Shown here piece after piece: positions 1-7,776 of a DNA stretch of 64,000 nt. Source of the stretch: an uncultured Coriobacteriaceae bacterium (lineage in GTDB: Bacteria > Actinomycetota > Coriobacteriia > Coriobacteriales > Coriobacteriaceae); assembly GCA_944319885.1 (NCBI GenBank), contig CALUFC010000009.1:1-64000 (forward strand), written 5' to 3'. Below the pieces are notes generated by a model. It had not been told where the DNA came from. It did not search any database and saw only the letters and a program-made list of their open reading frames with translations. The position numbers and the translations under genes are program-made. The stretch's first letter is position 1, and every line of letters begins with the position of its first letter.

Positions 1-1
1 C

Positions 2-124
2 GAGGAGCTTTCAATCCCAGAGATCGCCGAGGCACTTTCGTGCACGCAGGTTGCGGTGCGCGTGCGGTTACGGCGGGCACGGGCGCGGCTCAGGCAGATG
101 ATGGTTGCGCAGCGTGAGCAATAG
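2..124 (+). CDS. ECF-type RNA polymerase sigma factor, C-terminal fragment
   Basis: An open frame enters from the left edge and stops with TAG at 122-124. Its 40 visible residues form a region-4 helix-turn-helix: EELSIPEIAEALS, then a recognition helix ending in RLRRARARLR. This is the usual end of an ECF sigma factor (GLSxxEIAxxLxxxxxTVxxRLxRAR). The family binds the -35 element of its regulon. The gene lies 44 bp before a single-pass membrane protein, the usual position of a cognate anti-sigma factor. The rest of the gene is outside the window, so the ECF subgroup cannot be assigned. Confidence 0.8.
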   Translation, partial: EELSIPEIAEALSCTQVAVRVRLRRARARLRQMMVAQREQ

Positions 125-168
125 AACGCGGATTTTCCGTCCTTTTCTCAGCAGACAGGAGTAATACG

Positions 169-1044
169 ATGAACCGACAAGGTTTTGCCTCGTATGTTAC
201 GCAGATGAAACAAGTGAGCCCAACATCACTGGGGCAAGAGCGACTGCAGGCAGCATTGCAGCGCGAGCGCTCGGCGGCAAGTGCTCGCGCGAGCGAGCAT
301 GTGGTGACGCATCGCCACGGGGTGCTTCCCTCCGCAGTCGTTGTGGCACGGCGCGCGGTGCTCGCAGCCGCTGCGGTTGCGGCGGTCGCACTCGTGACCG
401 GCGTGGTGGGCGCTAATCTCGTAGGGGTAGGTCAACGGGGTGGCGCTGCTGTGACTAACGGCCCGGTGTTGGCAGCCTATGCTCAAGGTGTCGAACAGCC
501 CAACGGTTCGGTGCTTCTGCCGGCGGAGTTTGGTTCGGTGGTGAGCTGGAGCCAGGGCGACGATGGTGCCTATACGGTGAACATGAACATGGACCTCTCC
601 TTGTCCGATGGCAGCTATCGCGATGTTACCTATTCGATCATCGAAGGTGATGCGACGTTTACGTTCATGCAGAGCCGCGCGGGCGTAAAGACGGGAGACA
701 TGCTCGCTGACTACCAGGGTGTTACCACCTTCACGCTTAGCGATTCTTCAATCGAAGGCACATATAGCCTTGATATCGTGATACCGGCCGACGAGGTCGA
801 TGCTGCAACGGACGACCCCTTACGCGACCTCTATGTGATTAACGCGCTTGCCGCGCAAAAGATCGCCAGTACGCGCATCAAGATCGCAGCAACCGATGCG
901 CAGGGCAACACCAGCTCACATACGTATGAGATCCAACCGGTCGAGAACGTTGCCGAGCGGTATAGGGAGCTCCTGGAGCAGAAAGAGTCGGATGAAGAGC
1001 AGCAGCTCGGGGAGCCGCTCTTTACCATGCGCGAAGTTGTATAG
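169..1044 (+). CDS. Single-pass membrane protein, putative anti-sigma factor
   Basis: A 291-residue protein with ATG start and an AGGAG Shine-Dalgarno about 8 bases upstream. The first ~60 residues are charged and probably cytoplasmic. One transmembrane segment lies at about 60-85 (Ala/Val rich, preceded by ARR). A ~200-residue exported domain follows, rich in beta-prone Ser/Thr/Asp stretches, and the C-terminus is acidic and polar. I see no zinc-binding HxxxCxxC anti-sigma motif. The position immediately after an ECF sigma gene and the N-in topology suggest an anti-sigma factor or an envelope protein controlled by that sigma. The function is inferred from context only; the exported domain resembles no family I can name with confidence. 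Confidence 0.6.
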   Translation: MNRQGFASYVTQMKQVSPTSLGQERLQAALQRERSAASARASEHVVTHRHGVLPSAVVVARRAVLAAAAVAAVALVTGVVGANLVGVGQRGGAAVTNGPVLAAYAQGVEQPNGSVLLPAEFGSVVSWSQGDDGAYTVNMNMDLSLSDGSYRDVTYSIIEGDATFTFMQSRAGVKTGDMLADYQGVTTFTLSDSSIEGTYSLDIVIPADEVDAATDDPLRDLYVINALAAQKIASTRIKIAATDAQGNTSSHTYEIQPVENVAERYRELLEQKESDEEQQLGEPLFTMREVV

Positions 1045-1126
1045 CGCTACACGAAGGTCTAGGCGGTTTCATGCGTGCGTCGACTCATCGCGTGCATGAT
1101 GCATACCGTGTACTCCGGCGGCTGTC

Positions 1127-1174
1127 GTGCGCACTGGCCCGCGGCAGCCGCTTTGCAGCGGAGTGCGCACTTTT
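1127..1174 (+). terminator. Rho-independent terminator of the sigma/anti-sigma operon
   Basis: Nested hairpin: the self-complementary octamer GTGCGCAC occurs at 1127-1134 and again at 1163-1170. An inner CCGC/GCGG stem (1148-1151 with 1158-1161) closes a TTTGCA loop, and TTTT follows at 1171-1174. It lies between the stop of the putative anti-sigma gene and the next start. Confidence 0.7.
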
Positions 1175-1177
1175 GGG

Positions 1178-1183
1178 TATCAT
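1178..1183 (+). promoter_or_regulatory. -10 element candidate for the NYN gene
   Basis: TATCAT directly follows the preceding terminator and lies 32 bases before the chosen ATG at 1215. No good -35 hexamer is visible at 16-18 bases, where the sequence belongs to the terminator stem. The same hexamer precedes several other genes in this window (13993, 42582). Confidence 0.4.
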
Positions 1184-1214
1184 GAGGGCATACGTTTCGA
1201 GTAGAAAGGCCCTT

Positions 1215-2213
1215 ATGCCAGCTCAGACCAGCTCCGAGCCCAGGTTCGCCATCCTCATCGACGCGGACAACATCTCGGAGAAGTACATCAAAATCATCCT
1301 CGACGAGGTTTCGAACGCAGGCGTTGCCACGTACAAGCGCATCTACGGCGATTGGACGAGTCAACGCCTCGTTTCGTGGAAGAACTGCCTGCTCGAGAAT
1401 TCGATCATTCCCATCCAACAGTACAGCTACACCTACGGCAAGAGCGCGACCGATTCCGCGATGATCATCGACGCGATGGACATCCTCTACAGCGGCAACG
1501 TGGACGGATTCGCCATCGTGAGCTCCGACTCGGACTTCACGCGACTCGCCGCGCGCCTGCGCGAAAGCGGCATGCAGGTGATCGGCATGGGCGAGCAGAA
1601 GACGCCCGAGCCGTTCATCAGCGCATGCAACCAGTTCAAGTACCTTGATTTGCTCTACGCCTCGCGCAAGGCGGAGGAAGCCGTTGAAGAGGCGGGCGAC
1701 GAAGATGATGCGGCAGACGCACCCCGTTCGCGCCGTCGGCGGCGCAGTGGCGCGAGCAGGCGCGCAAAAGCCACGAGGATAGACGATGCGGCACTTGTGC
1801 ACGATGAGCCCGATGCATCCAGCGATGAGCCTTCCGCTCAAGGCGTGCGTCGGCATCCTGGCGACGCGGGCGGTGCGCGCGCGGCGGCGACCAACGATGC
1901 AGAAGGTGCGCAAGAACCCGAGGAGCAGATCGAATTCGCCGAGATGAGTCGTGCGGCGCGTCGCAACCACATGAAGAAGATCCGCTCAACCATCAATGCT
2001 ATTGTCGATAAGTTCTCGGATGACGAAGGAAGCGTGCCGCTCGATCGCGTGGGCGACGAGCTCTCCAAGCGCCTTCCTGATTTCGACGTGCGTAACTACG
2101 GATTCAAGAAGCTGCGCCCGTTCCTGAAGTCGCTCGGTGTCTATGACATCGTCGAGCCAGAGGATGCGTCTGGTCAGCGGCAGATCTTCCTGCGCCTGCG
2201 CGATCAGGATTGA
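1215..2213 (+). CDS. NYN-domain (LabA/DUF88-like) protein with C-terminal OST-HTH/LOTUS domain
   Basis: 332 residues from the ATG at 1215. An in-frame upstream start at 1071 would run through the terminator and promoter region, so it is not used. Residues ~10-150 match the NYN/PIN-like nuclease fold: FAILIDADNIS at the start and SSDSDFTRLAARLRESG with acidic metal-ligand positions, then GMGEQKTPEPF. A low-complexity Arg/Ala/Asp linker covers ~160-240. Residues ~250-330 form an OST-HTH/LOTUS module (INAIVDKFSDDEGSVPLDRVGDEL ends near YGFKKLRPFLKSLG). NYN proteins are generally metal-dependent RNA nucleases, and LOTUS domains bind RNA or G-quadruplexes. A role in RNA processing or decay is therefore likely, but the substrate is unknown. 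Confidence 0.85.
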   Translation: MPAQTSSEPRFAILIDADNISEKYIKIILDEVSNAGVATYKRIYGDWTSQRLVSWKNCLLENSIIPIQQYSYTYGKSATDSAMIIDAMDILYSGNVDGFAIVSSDSDFTRLAARLRESGMQVIGMGEQKTPEPFISACNQFKYLDLLYASRKAEEAVEEAGDEDDAADAPRSRRRRRSGASRRAKATRIDDAALVHDEPDASSDEPSAQGVRRHPGDAGGARAAATNDAEGAQEPEEQIEFAEMSRAARRNHMKKIRSTINAIVDKFSDDEGSVPLDRVGDELSKRLPDFDVRNYGFKKLRPFLKSLGVYDIVEPEDASGQRQIFLRLRDQD

Positions 2214-2214
2214 T

Positions 2215-2652
2215 ATGCGTGTGGCGGTCAGTGCGTGCCTGTTGGGTGCGGCGTGTAAGTACAACGGTGGCGACAACCTCAACGAGGACCTGGTTCGCGC
2301 TCTCGATGGTCATGAGGTGATTCCGGTGTGCCCCGAGCAGCTCGGCGGCCTGCCCACACCGCGTCTATGTTCTGAGATTCGTGATGGTGAGGTTGTCAAC
2401 GATCGTGGTGAGAGCGTTGACGCTGCGTTTCGTGCCGGCGCGCTGCGCGCATGGGAGCTCATGAAGGACGCCGGTGGCTGCGATGTCGCGGTGCTGCAGC
2501 CGCGCAGTCCGTCATGCGGTGTCGGCCTTGTGTACGATGGTTCCTTTTCCGGCACGCTCGTTGCGGGCGACGGCGTATTCGTTCAGCTCTTGCACGCCCA
2601 TGATGTCCCCGTGTGTACGCAGGATCAGTTTTTAGGCATATACGGGCAGTAG
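2215..2652 (+). CDS. DUF523 family protein
   Basis: 145 residues from the ATG at 2215, which starts 1 base after the stop of the NYN gene, so the two are probably co-transcribed and translationally coupled. Family motifs visible in order: SACLLGAACKYNGG near the N-terminus, VCPEQLGGLPTPR at ~38-50, and LQPRSPSCGVG with a conserved Cys at ~95. Conserved cysteines and the absence of a signal peptide suggest a cytoplasmic metal- or thiol-dependent protein. No biochemical function is established for DUF523 to my knowledge. Confidence 0.85.
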   Translation: MRVAVSACLLGAACKYNGGDNLNEDLVRALDGHEVIPVCPEQLGGLPTPRLCSEIRDGEVVNDRGESVDAAFRAGALRAWELMKDAGGCDVAVLQPRSPSCGVGLVYDGSFSGTLVAGDGVFVQLLHAHDVPVCTQDQFLGIYGQ

Positions 2653-2653
2653 G

Positions 2654-2686
2654 CCATTGCGTGTTTTTCAGCTGGGCAATGGTTTT
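2654..2686 (+). terminator. Terminator after the DUF523 gene
   Basis: CCATTGC (2654-2660) pairs perfectly with GCAATGG (2676-2682) around a 15-base T-rich loop, followed by TTTT at 2683-2686. Confidence 0.6.
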
Positions 2687-2908
2687 GAACGGATCCATCG
2701 AGTAGAGCGGGGATATCAAAAGATACGCACGGCAACGACCTGCGAACTTATTATTTCCAAGTATTGGCTACATTAAGGTTGGTCATAAATCCATTGCATG
2801 GCTGAAAAACGCTTGCGTAGAAAATGGGTTCGATCATGTTTGTGCATCTGATTCCGTGAGTTTCCGTACTTTCCCATTTGGTGTTTCAATGTGAGGTAGC
2901 TTGCATGC
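2687..2908 (+). other. AT-richer non-coding stretch with no recognised feature
   Basis: About 220 bases visibly richer in A and T than the coding DNA on both sides. I find no open frame with a ribosome binding site, no tRNA and no clear hairpin. It probably supplies only upstream promoter sequence for the ileS T-box transcript. Confidence 0.4.
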
Positions 2909-2914
2909 TACAAT
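2909..2914 (+). promoter_or_regulatory. -10 element for the ileS T-box transcript
   Basis: TACAAT, with a weak -35 candidate TTCAAT at 2885-2890 (18-base spacing). A start about 7 bases downstream would fall just before the first conserved T-box stem. Confidence 0.5.
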
Positions 2915-2920
2915 ACCGCG

Positions 2921-3231
2921 CAATGGCTGTGATGGGGACGAGTAGCCGGTCTCCGCGCAGATGAGAGAGCGAACCCAAGGAGCGCCGTTTGCGGTCTGGC
3001 CTTGGCTGAGAGGTTTGCCTGCGCACCCGTGTGAAGATCACCCCGGAGCTGCGACCCGAACGGAAGATGCTGCTTCCCAGTAGACGTCGCCGGGACGACC
3101 GCCGTCATGTGGTCGGCCGAGTACGGGTGCTCAAGGCACCTAAGCTGGGTGGTAGAGCGAAGGGCTTTCGCGGGTGCCAGATCCCGCTGCGTCGGCGCTT
3201 CGTCCCAGCTTTGAGGGACGGGCGCTTTTTT
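2921..3231 (+). ncRNA. T-box riboswitch (Ile specifier) controlling ileS
   Basis: The leader carries the conserved T-box landmarks in order. These are GGGACGAGTAG near 2935, the AGAGAGCGAACCC element near 2964, and a specifier loop GTGAAGATCACC in which the codon ATC (Ile) lies at 3037-3039. The GGAGCTGC side of Stem I follows. The antiterminator pairs AAGCTGGG (3142-3149) perfectly with CCCAGCTT (3204-3211), and GCG (3157-3159) with CGT (3201-3203). It frames the bulge TGGTAGA (3150-3156), whose TGGT complements an ACCA tRNA end. The alternative terminator at 3195-3231 uses the same CGTCCC. Uncharged tRNA-Ile should therefore raise ileS transcription. The bulge differs from the usual TGGNACC at its last two bases. 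Confidence 0.9.
3195..3231 (+). terminator. T-box intrinsic terminator (alternative fold)
   Basis: GCGC (3195-3198) pairs with GCGC (3222-3225) and CGTCCC (3201-3206) with GGGACG (3215-3220) around AGCTTTGA; TTTTTT follows at 3226-3231. It excludes the antiterminator because both need 3201-3206. Confidence 0.85.
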
Positions 3232-3314
3232 GCGCCCGATGGGTGGCGGCAATGCCGTTGCTCACGAAACCGGGGCGCTTCGCCAGGTGCTCCGGCACAT
3301 GAGAAGGAGGGCAC

Positions 3315-6143
3315 ATGGCGAAGAAAGAGAAGAGCATCTACCAGGAGACCATGAACCTGCCGAAGACGGGGTTCCCCATGCGCGCAGGTCTCTCGAAGAG
3401 CGAGCCGAAGCGTTTGGCCGACTGGAACGAGAATCACCTCTACGAACAGCTGCAGAAGAAAAACGAGGGCCACGATAAGTTCGTCTTGCATGACGGTCCT
3501 CCGTATGCGAACGGCCCGATCCATATCGGCCATGCGATGAACAAGATCGCGAAGGACATGATCGACCGCTACCAGATGATGCAGGGCAAAGAGGTCGTTT
3601 ACGTGCCCGGTTGGGACTGTCACGGCCAGCCCATCGAGCATAAGGTGGAGGAGAAGCTCGGCACCAAGAAGTTCAACGAGACTGACCCCGCCGAGATTCG
3701 CGCGCTCTGCCGACAGTTTGCGGTCGAGAACATCGAGCTGCAAAAGACGGGCTTCCGTCGTCTGGGCGTGCTCGGCGACTGGGACCATCCGTACCTCACC
3801 CTCTACAACCAGCACGACGCCGCGGACATCGAGGTCTTTAAGCAGATGTTCGACAAGGGCATGATCTACCGCGGCCACAAGCCCGTGCACTGGTGCAAGC
3901 ACTGCCACACAGCGCTCGCCGAGGCTGAGATTGAGTACGCTGACGAGGTCAGCCCCTCCATCTATGTGCGTTTTGAGCTCATCGATGTGCCCGAGGCCCT
4001 TGTTGCGGCGGGCAAGCCCGTTGACGTGGTCATCTGGACCACGACCCCGTGGACGCTCCCGGCCAACGCCGGCGTGGCACTCGCGGAGGACGCGGACTAC
4101 GTGGCGGTCGAGAGCGCCGGCCGTCTGGGAATCATGGCTAAGGCCCTGTGGGAGAAGGTCTTCCACGAGGTCGCGCATGACGAGGACGCCCGCCTCTATA
4201 CGCCGGCCGGCGCGTCCGAGCCCTGGTGCGTACACGGCGCCGAGCTCGTGGGCGTCACCTACAAGCACCCCATCTTTGAGGGCGTTACCTGCCCGATCGT
4301 GACCGCCGACTACGTGACGCTCGACGACGGCACCGGCTGCGTCCACACCGCTCCCGGCCACGGCGTCGACGACTACTACACCGGCCAGCGCTGCGGACTC
4401 CCCACGATCATGCCGGTCGACGACGACGGCAAGTTCTATGCGGGCGAGGAGTACGGCACGGGCGGCCCCTTTAGCGGGCTCGACACCGACGAGGCCAACC
4501 CCGTCATCATCCAATGGCTCCAGGAGCGCGGCACGCTTGTGGCCGAGAAGAAGATCAACCACAGCTATCCGCACTGCTGGCGCTGCAAGAACCCGACCAT
4601 CTTCCGCGCGACCGACCAGTGGTTCGTCTCGATGGACGAGACCGACCTGCGCGGCCAGGCGCTCGACCAGATTCACAACCATGTGAAGTGGTACCCGGCG
4701 CGCGCGGCCAACCGCATCGGTGCCATGGTGGAGGGCCGCCCCGACTGGTGTATTAGCCGCCAGCGCAACTGGGGCGTGCCGATCCCCAGCTACACCTGCG
4801 CGGACTGCGGCGAGAAGGTCATGAACGACAGCACACTCGATGCCGTGATCAAGCTCTTCAACGAGAAGGGCTCTGACGCCTGGTTTACCGATGCGCCTGA
4901 GAGCTACCTGGGCGATGCCTGCGTGTGCCCCAAGTGCGGCGGGCACCATCTCAAGGCCGATCGCGACATCCTCGACGTGTGGTGGGACTCCGGCGTGTCC
5001 TGGAAGGCCGTGTGCGAGAAGCGCCCCGAACTCAAGTACCCCGCGGACGTGTACCTCGAGGGTTCCGACCAACACCGCGGCTGGTTCCAGAGCTCGCTCC
5101 TCACGAGCGTGGGCGCCAACGGCATCGCACCGTACAAGGCGGTCGTCTCCCAGGGCTTCACGCTCGACGGCCAGGGCCGCAAGATGTCCAAGTCGCTCGG
5201 CAACGTGATCGACCCCAACAAGGTCTGCGACGAGATGGGCGCCGACATCATCCGTCTGTGGGTGGCAAGCGTCGACACCTCGTCCGATGTGGCCATCGAC
5301 CATGAGATCCTGGCACGCACCTCGGATGCATACCGCCGTTTCCGCAACACGTTCCGCTTCCTGTTGGGCGAGCTCGAGGGCCAGTTTGAGCCCGAGACCG
5401 ATGCCGTGCCCTTCGGCGACCTGCTGCCGCTCGACAAGCTCATGGTCGCGCGCTTGACGCAGGTGCAGGCCGAGGTGGACGAGGCCTACGCCGCCTACGA
5501 GTTCAACCGCGCCTACCGCGCGCTCTATGACTTTGTGGTCACGGAACTCTCGAACGTCTATCTCGATGCGCTCAAGGACCGCCTGTACTGCGAGAAGGAT
5601 GGCTCGCTCGCGCGCCGGAGCGCCCAGACGGTGCTCGCGGAGCTGCTCAGCATGCTGCTGCGCGATCTGCAGCCGATTCTTGCCTACACAACCGACGAGG
5701 TCATGGCCTATGCGCCTGCGGGATGCCGTGACGGGCAGTCCTATGCTGCGCTGCTTGATTGGTATCGCGCCCCGATTACGCTTGAGGTCGCCAACGAGTA
5801 TGGCGCGGTGCTCGATGCCTCGCTTGAGCTTCGCGCGGTGGTGACCAAGGCGCTCGAGGATGCGCGCGCCGATGGTACCTTTACCAAGAGCCAGATGGCA
5901 CGCATCGTCGCGACCGCGCCCGAGGAGGCCTACCAGCTGCTCACGGGCGAGCGAGGTTGCGATTTGGCCGAGTTCTTCATCGTCTCAGACGTTGAGCTTG
6001 CCTGTGGCGATGAGTTTGCCGCGCGGGTTGAAGCGGCGCATGGTGAGCGCTGCGACCGCTGCTGGAATTATCGTGAAAGCACGGGCGTCCATGGTGAGCA
6101 TGCGCATGTCTGCGACCGCTGCGCTGAAGCGCTCAAGGCCTAA
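3315..6143 (+). CDS. ileS: Isoleucyl-tRNA synthetase
   Basis: 942 residues, the usual bacterial IleRS length, with AAGGAGG seven bases before the ATG. It charges tRNA-Ile with isoleucine in the cytosol. The class I signatures are HIGH at 70-73 (within NGPIHIGHAMNK) and KMSKS at 623-627. The editing domain lies between them (TTTPWTLPAN, then the GTGCVHTAPGHG region). The C-terminal zinc knuckle CDRCWNY...CDRC occupies the last ~25 residues, as in the bacterial-type enzyme. Expression is controlled by the Ile-specific T-box immediately upstream. A hairpin separates it from lspA. Confidence 0.98.
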   Translation: MAKKEKSIYQETMNLPKTGFPMRAGLSKSEPKRLADWNENHLYEQLQKKNEGHDKFVLHDGPPYANGPIHIGHAMNKIAKDMIDRYQMMQGKEVVYVPGWDCHGQPIEHKVEEKLGTKKFNETDPAEIRALCRQFAVENIELQKTGFRRLGVLGDWDHPYLTLYNQHDAADIEVFKQMFDKGMIYRGHKPVHWCKHCHTALAEAEIEYADEVSPSIYVRFELIDVPEALVAAGKPVDVVIWTTTPWTLPANAGVALAEDADYVAVESAGRLGIMAKALWEKVFHEVAHDEDARLYTPAGASEPWCVHGAELVGVTYKHPIFEGVTCPIVTADYVTLDDGTGCVHTAPGHGVDDYYTGQRCGLPTIMPVDDDGKFYAGEEYGTGGPFSGLDTDEANPVIIQWLQERGTLVAEKKINHSYPHCWRCKNPTIFRATDQWFVSMDETDLRGQALDQIHNHVKWYPARAANRIGAMVEGRPDWCISRQRNWGVPIPSYTCADCGEKVMNDSTLDAVIKLFNEKGSDAWFTDAPESYLGDACVCPKCGGHHLKADRDILDVWWDSGVSWKAVCEKRPELKYPADVYLEGSDQHRGWFQSSLLTSVGANGIAPYKAVVSQGFTLDGQGRKMSKSLGNVIDPNKVCDEMGADIIRLWVASVDTSSDVAIDHEILARTSDAYRRFRNTFRFLLGELEGQFEPETDAVPFGDLLPLDKLMVARLTQVQAEVDEAYAAYEFNRAYRALYDFVVTELSNVYLDALKDRLYCEKDGSLARRSAQTVLAELLSMLLRDLQPILAYTTDEVMAYAPAGCRDGQSYAALLDWYRAPITLEVANEYGAVLDASLELRAVVTKALEDARADGTFTKSQMARIVATAPEEAYQLLTGERGCDLAEFFIVSDVELACGDEFAARVEAAHGERCDRCWNYRESTGVHGEHAHVCDRCAEALKA

Positions 6144-6156
6144 ACGGTATCATTTG

Positions 6157-6180
6157 GGGCACCCGCGTTGTCGGGTGCCC
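6157..6180 (+). terminator. GC-rich hairpin between ileS and lspA
   Basis: Perfect 9-bp stem, GGGCACCCG (6157-6165) with CGGGTGCCC (6172-6180), loop CGTTGT. No T-tract follows, so it may terminate weakly, pause polymerase, or protect an mRNA end. TATCAT at 6148-6153 just before it could be a -10 element for lspA. Confidence 0.45.
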
Positions 6181-6200
6181 ATCGCATGAAAGGGGAGCTG

Positions 6201-6752
6201 GTGACAGAGACGGCATACACGCCCACAAGGACCTGGCGCTTGATCGTTGGTGCTGCCTTCGCGCTGGTGTTTCTGGTTGCAGACCAGCTCAGCAAAGAGG
6301 TCGTGCGCGGCTGGGTTGCCGAGCACGGTCTCTTCTTCATGCACGTCATCCCGGGTGTGGTGCATCTCGAATACGTTGAGAACACCGGCGTCGCCTTTGG
6401 GTTGGCAAGCGGCTTTGGGTATGCGTTCGTGTTACTCGCCGCGGTGGTTGTCGCTGCTGTCGTGATCTATCTGCTGCGCGCCCCGCGCATTTCGCGCTGC
6501 GAGGTCGTGGGGCTCGCCATGCTTGCGGGCGGCGCGGTGGGCAATGCGATCGACCGCGCGGTCCATGGTTTCGTAACCGATTTCATCGCCACGACCTTCA
6601 TCGACTTTCCCGTGTTCAACATTGCGGACATCGGTATCACCGTGGGCGTGGTGATCGCCCTTATCGGGTTCATATTCCTCTCGCCGGCGGCGCACGAGCA
6701 CGGCGCCACCGATGCGCCCGAAGCGGGGAGGGAACACGATCATGGCCGCTGA
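6201..6752 (+). CDS. lspA: Lipoprotein signal peptidase (signal peptidase II)
   Basis: 183 residues from the GTG at 6201, which has AGGGGAG four bases upstream. An in-frame ATG at 6186 is possible but lacks a spaced ribosome site. The enzyme cleaves signal peptides of diacylglyceryl-modified prolipoproteins in the membrane. Four hydrophobic segments are visible. The two catalytic aspartates are D118 in GNAIDR and D143 in FNIADIGI, and ADQLSK and VENTGVAFGL are family motifs. The short His/Glu-rich tail is a lineage extra. Its end overlaps the next start by 11 bases, so it is probably coupled to the pseudouridine synthase. Confidence 0.96.
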   Translation: MTETAYTPTRTWRLIVGAAFALVFLVADQLSKEVVRGWVAEHGLFFMHVIPGVVHLEYVENTGVAFGLASGFGYAFVLLAAVVVAAVVIYLLRAPRISRCEVVGLAMLAGGAVGNAIDRAVHGFVTDFIATTFIDFPVFNIADIGITVGVVIALIGFIFLSPAAHEHGATDAPEAGREHDHGR

Positions 6753-7764
6753 CCTGCATATACTGGTTGACGATGCGTGTGCCGGCACGCGGCTCGATGC
6801 GTATTTGGGCGCTCAGGACGCGTGTCCCTCGCGCTCTGCGTGCGCGCACCTCATCGATGCGGGGGCTGTCGCGGTGAACGGCGAGACGTGCGGATCGAAG
6901 AAATACCTCGTTCGTGCCGGTGATCGCATCTCGGTGGAGCTGCCCGAGCCGCGTGAAAGCGGAGCCGTGTTGCCGGAGCCCATCCAGCTTGATATTCGCT
7001 TCGAGGACGAGTACCTCATCGTGCTCTCCAAGCAGCGCGGCCTTGTGTGCCATCCGGCGCATGGGCACGATTCCGGCACGCTCGCTAACGCGCTCGTCTA
7101 CCATTGCGGCATCGATCACCTGGGCACGCTGCAGGGCGAGGATCGCCCGGGCATCGTCCATCGGCTCGACCGCGATACCTCGGGGCTCATGCTCGCTGCG
7201 AAAGACGACGAGACGCAGCGCGCGCTGCAGGACCTCATTCGCCTGCGCACGCTCGACCGTCGCTACATCACGCTCGTTCATGGCGAGGTCACCCAGGACC
7301 AGGGAACCATCAACACCGGCATCGCGCGCTCAGCGAAAGATCGCGTGAAGATGGCGGTGTCAAACGATCCGTTTGCCCGGCAGGCCATCACGGAGTTCCG
7401 CGTGCTCGAGCGTTTCGAGGCCACGCGCGGCAATGACGGCTACACGCTGCTCGAGTGCCATCTGTATACGGGGCGCACCCATCAGATTCGCGTGCATATG
7501 CGCCATATCAACCACCCCTGTGTGGGCGATCCGCTCTATGGCAAGGGGAAGGGTGCCGAGCGCGCCGATTGCGGGCTGACGAGGCAGTTTCTGCATTCGT
7601 GGCATGTGAGCTTTACGCATCCGGTGACGGGTGAGCACATCGAGCTCGCCGATGAGCTGCCGTGGGATCTAGCGGCTGTGCTCGATGAGCTCGCTCCGCG
7701 TTCGCTCGGGCGCACCGAGGCGGGGGATGCCATCATCCCGCAGCTCGGGCTCATGGATGAATAG
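6742..7764 (+). CDS. RluA/RluD-family 23S rRNA pseudouridine synthase
   Basis: 340 residues from the ATG at 6742, with GGAGGG upstream inside the lspA reading frame. Residues ~10-75 form an S4 RNA-binding domain (TRLDAYLGAQ, then VNGETCGSKKYLVRAGDRISV). The catalytic domain has the family signature HRLDRDTSGLML, with nucleophile D143, and a C-terminal GRTHQIRVHMRHINHPCVGDPLYG block. This architecture matches RluD, which modifies helix 69 of 23S rRNA; other RluA-family targets cannot be excluded. The pairing lspA-rluD is common in Gram-positive genomes. Confidence 0.93.
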   Translation: MAADLHILVDDACAGTRLDAYLGAQDACPSRSACAHLIDAGAVAVNGETCGSKKYLVRAGDRISVELPEPRESGAVLPEPIQLDIRFEDEYLIVLSKQRGLVCHPAHGHDSGTLANALVYHCGIDHLGTLQGEDRPGIVHRLDRDTSGLMLAAKDDETQRALQDLIRLRTLDRRYITLVHGEVTQDQGTINTGIARSAKDRVKMAVSNDPFARQAITEFRVLERFEATRGNDGYTLLECHLYTGRTHQIRVHMRHINHPCVGDPLYGKGKGAERADCGLTRQFLHSWHVSFTHPVTGEHIELADELPWDLAAVLDELAPRSLGRTEAGDAIIPQLGLMDE

Positions 7765-7776
7765 GGGTAGGGGGCT

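Noticed and set aside
1071-1214. Longer N-terminus for the NYN protein
   Set aside because: The extension would be encoded by the terminator and promoter region, and the family start aligns with the ATG at 1215.
3105-5303. 732-codon minus-strand open frame opposite ileS
   Set aside because: It mirrors ileS codons in high-GC DNA, has low-complexity Leu/Val/Gly/His-rich sequence and no family motifs, and would cover the T-box and an essential gene.
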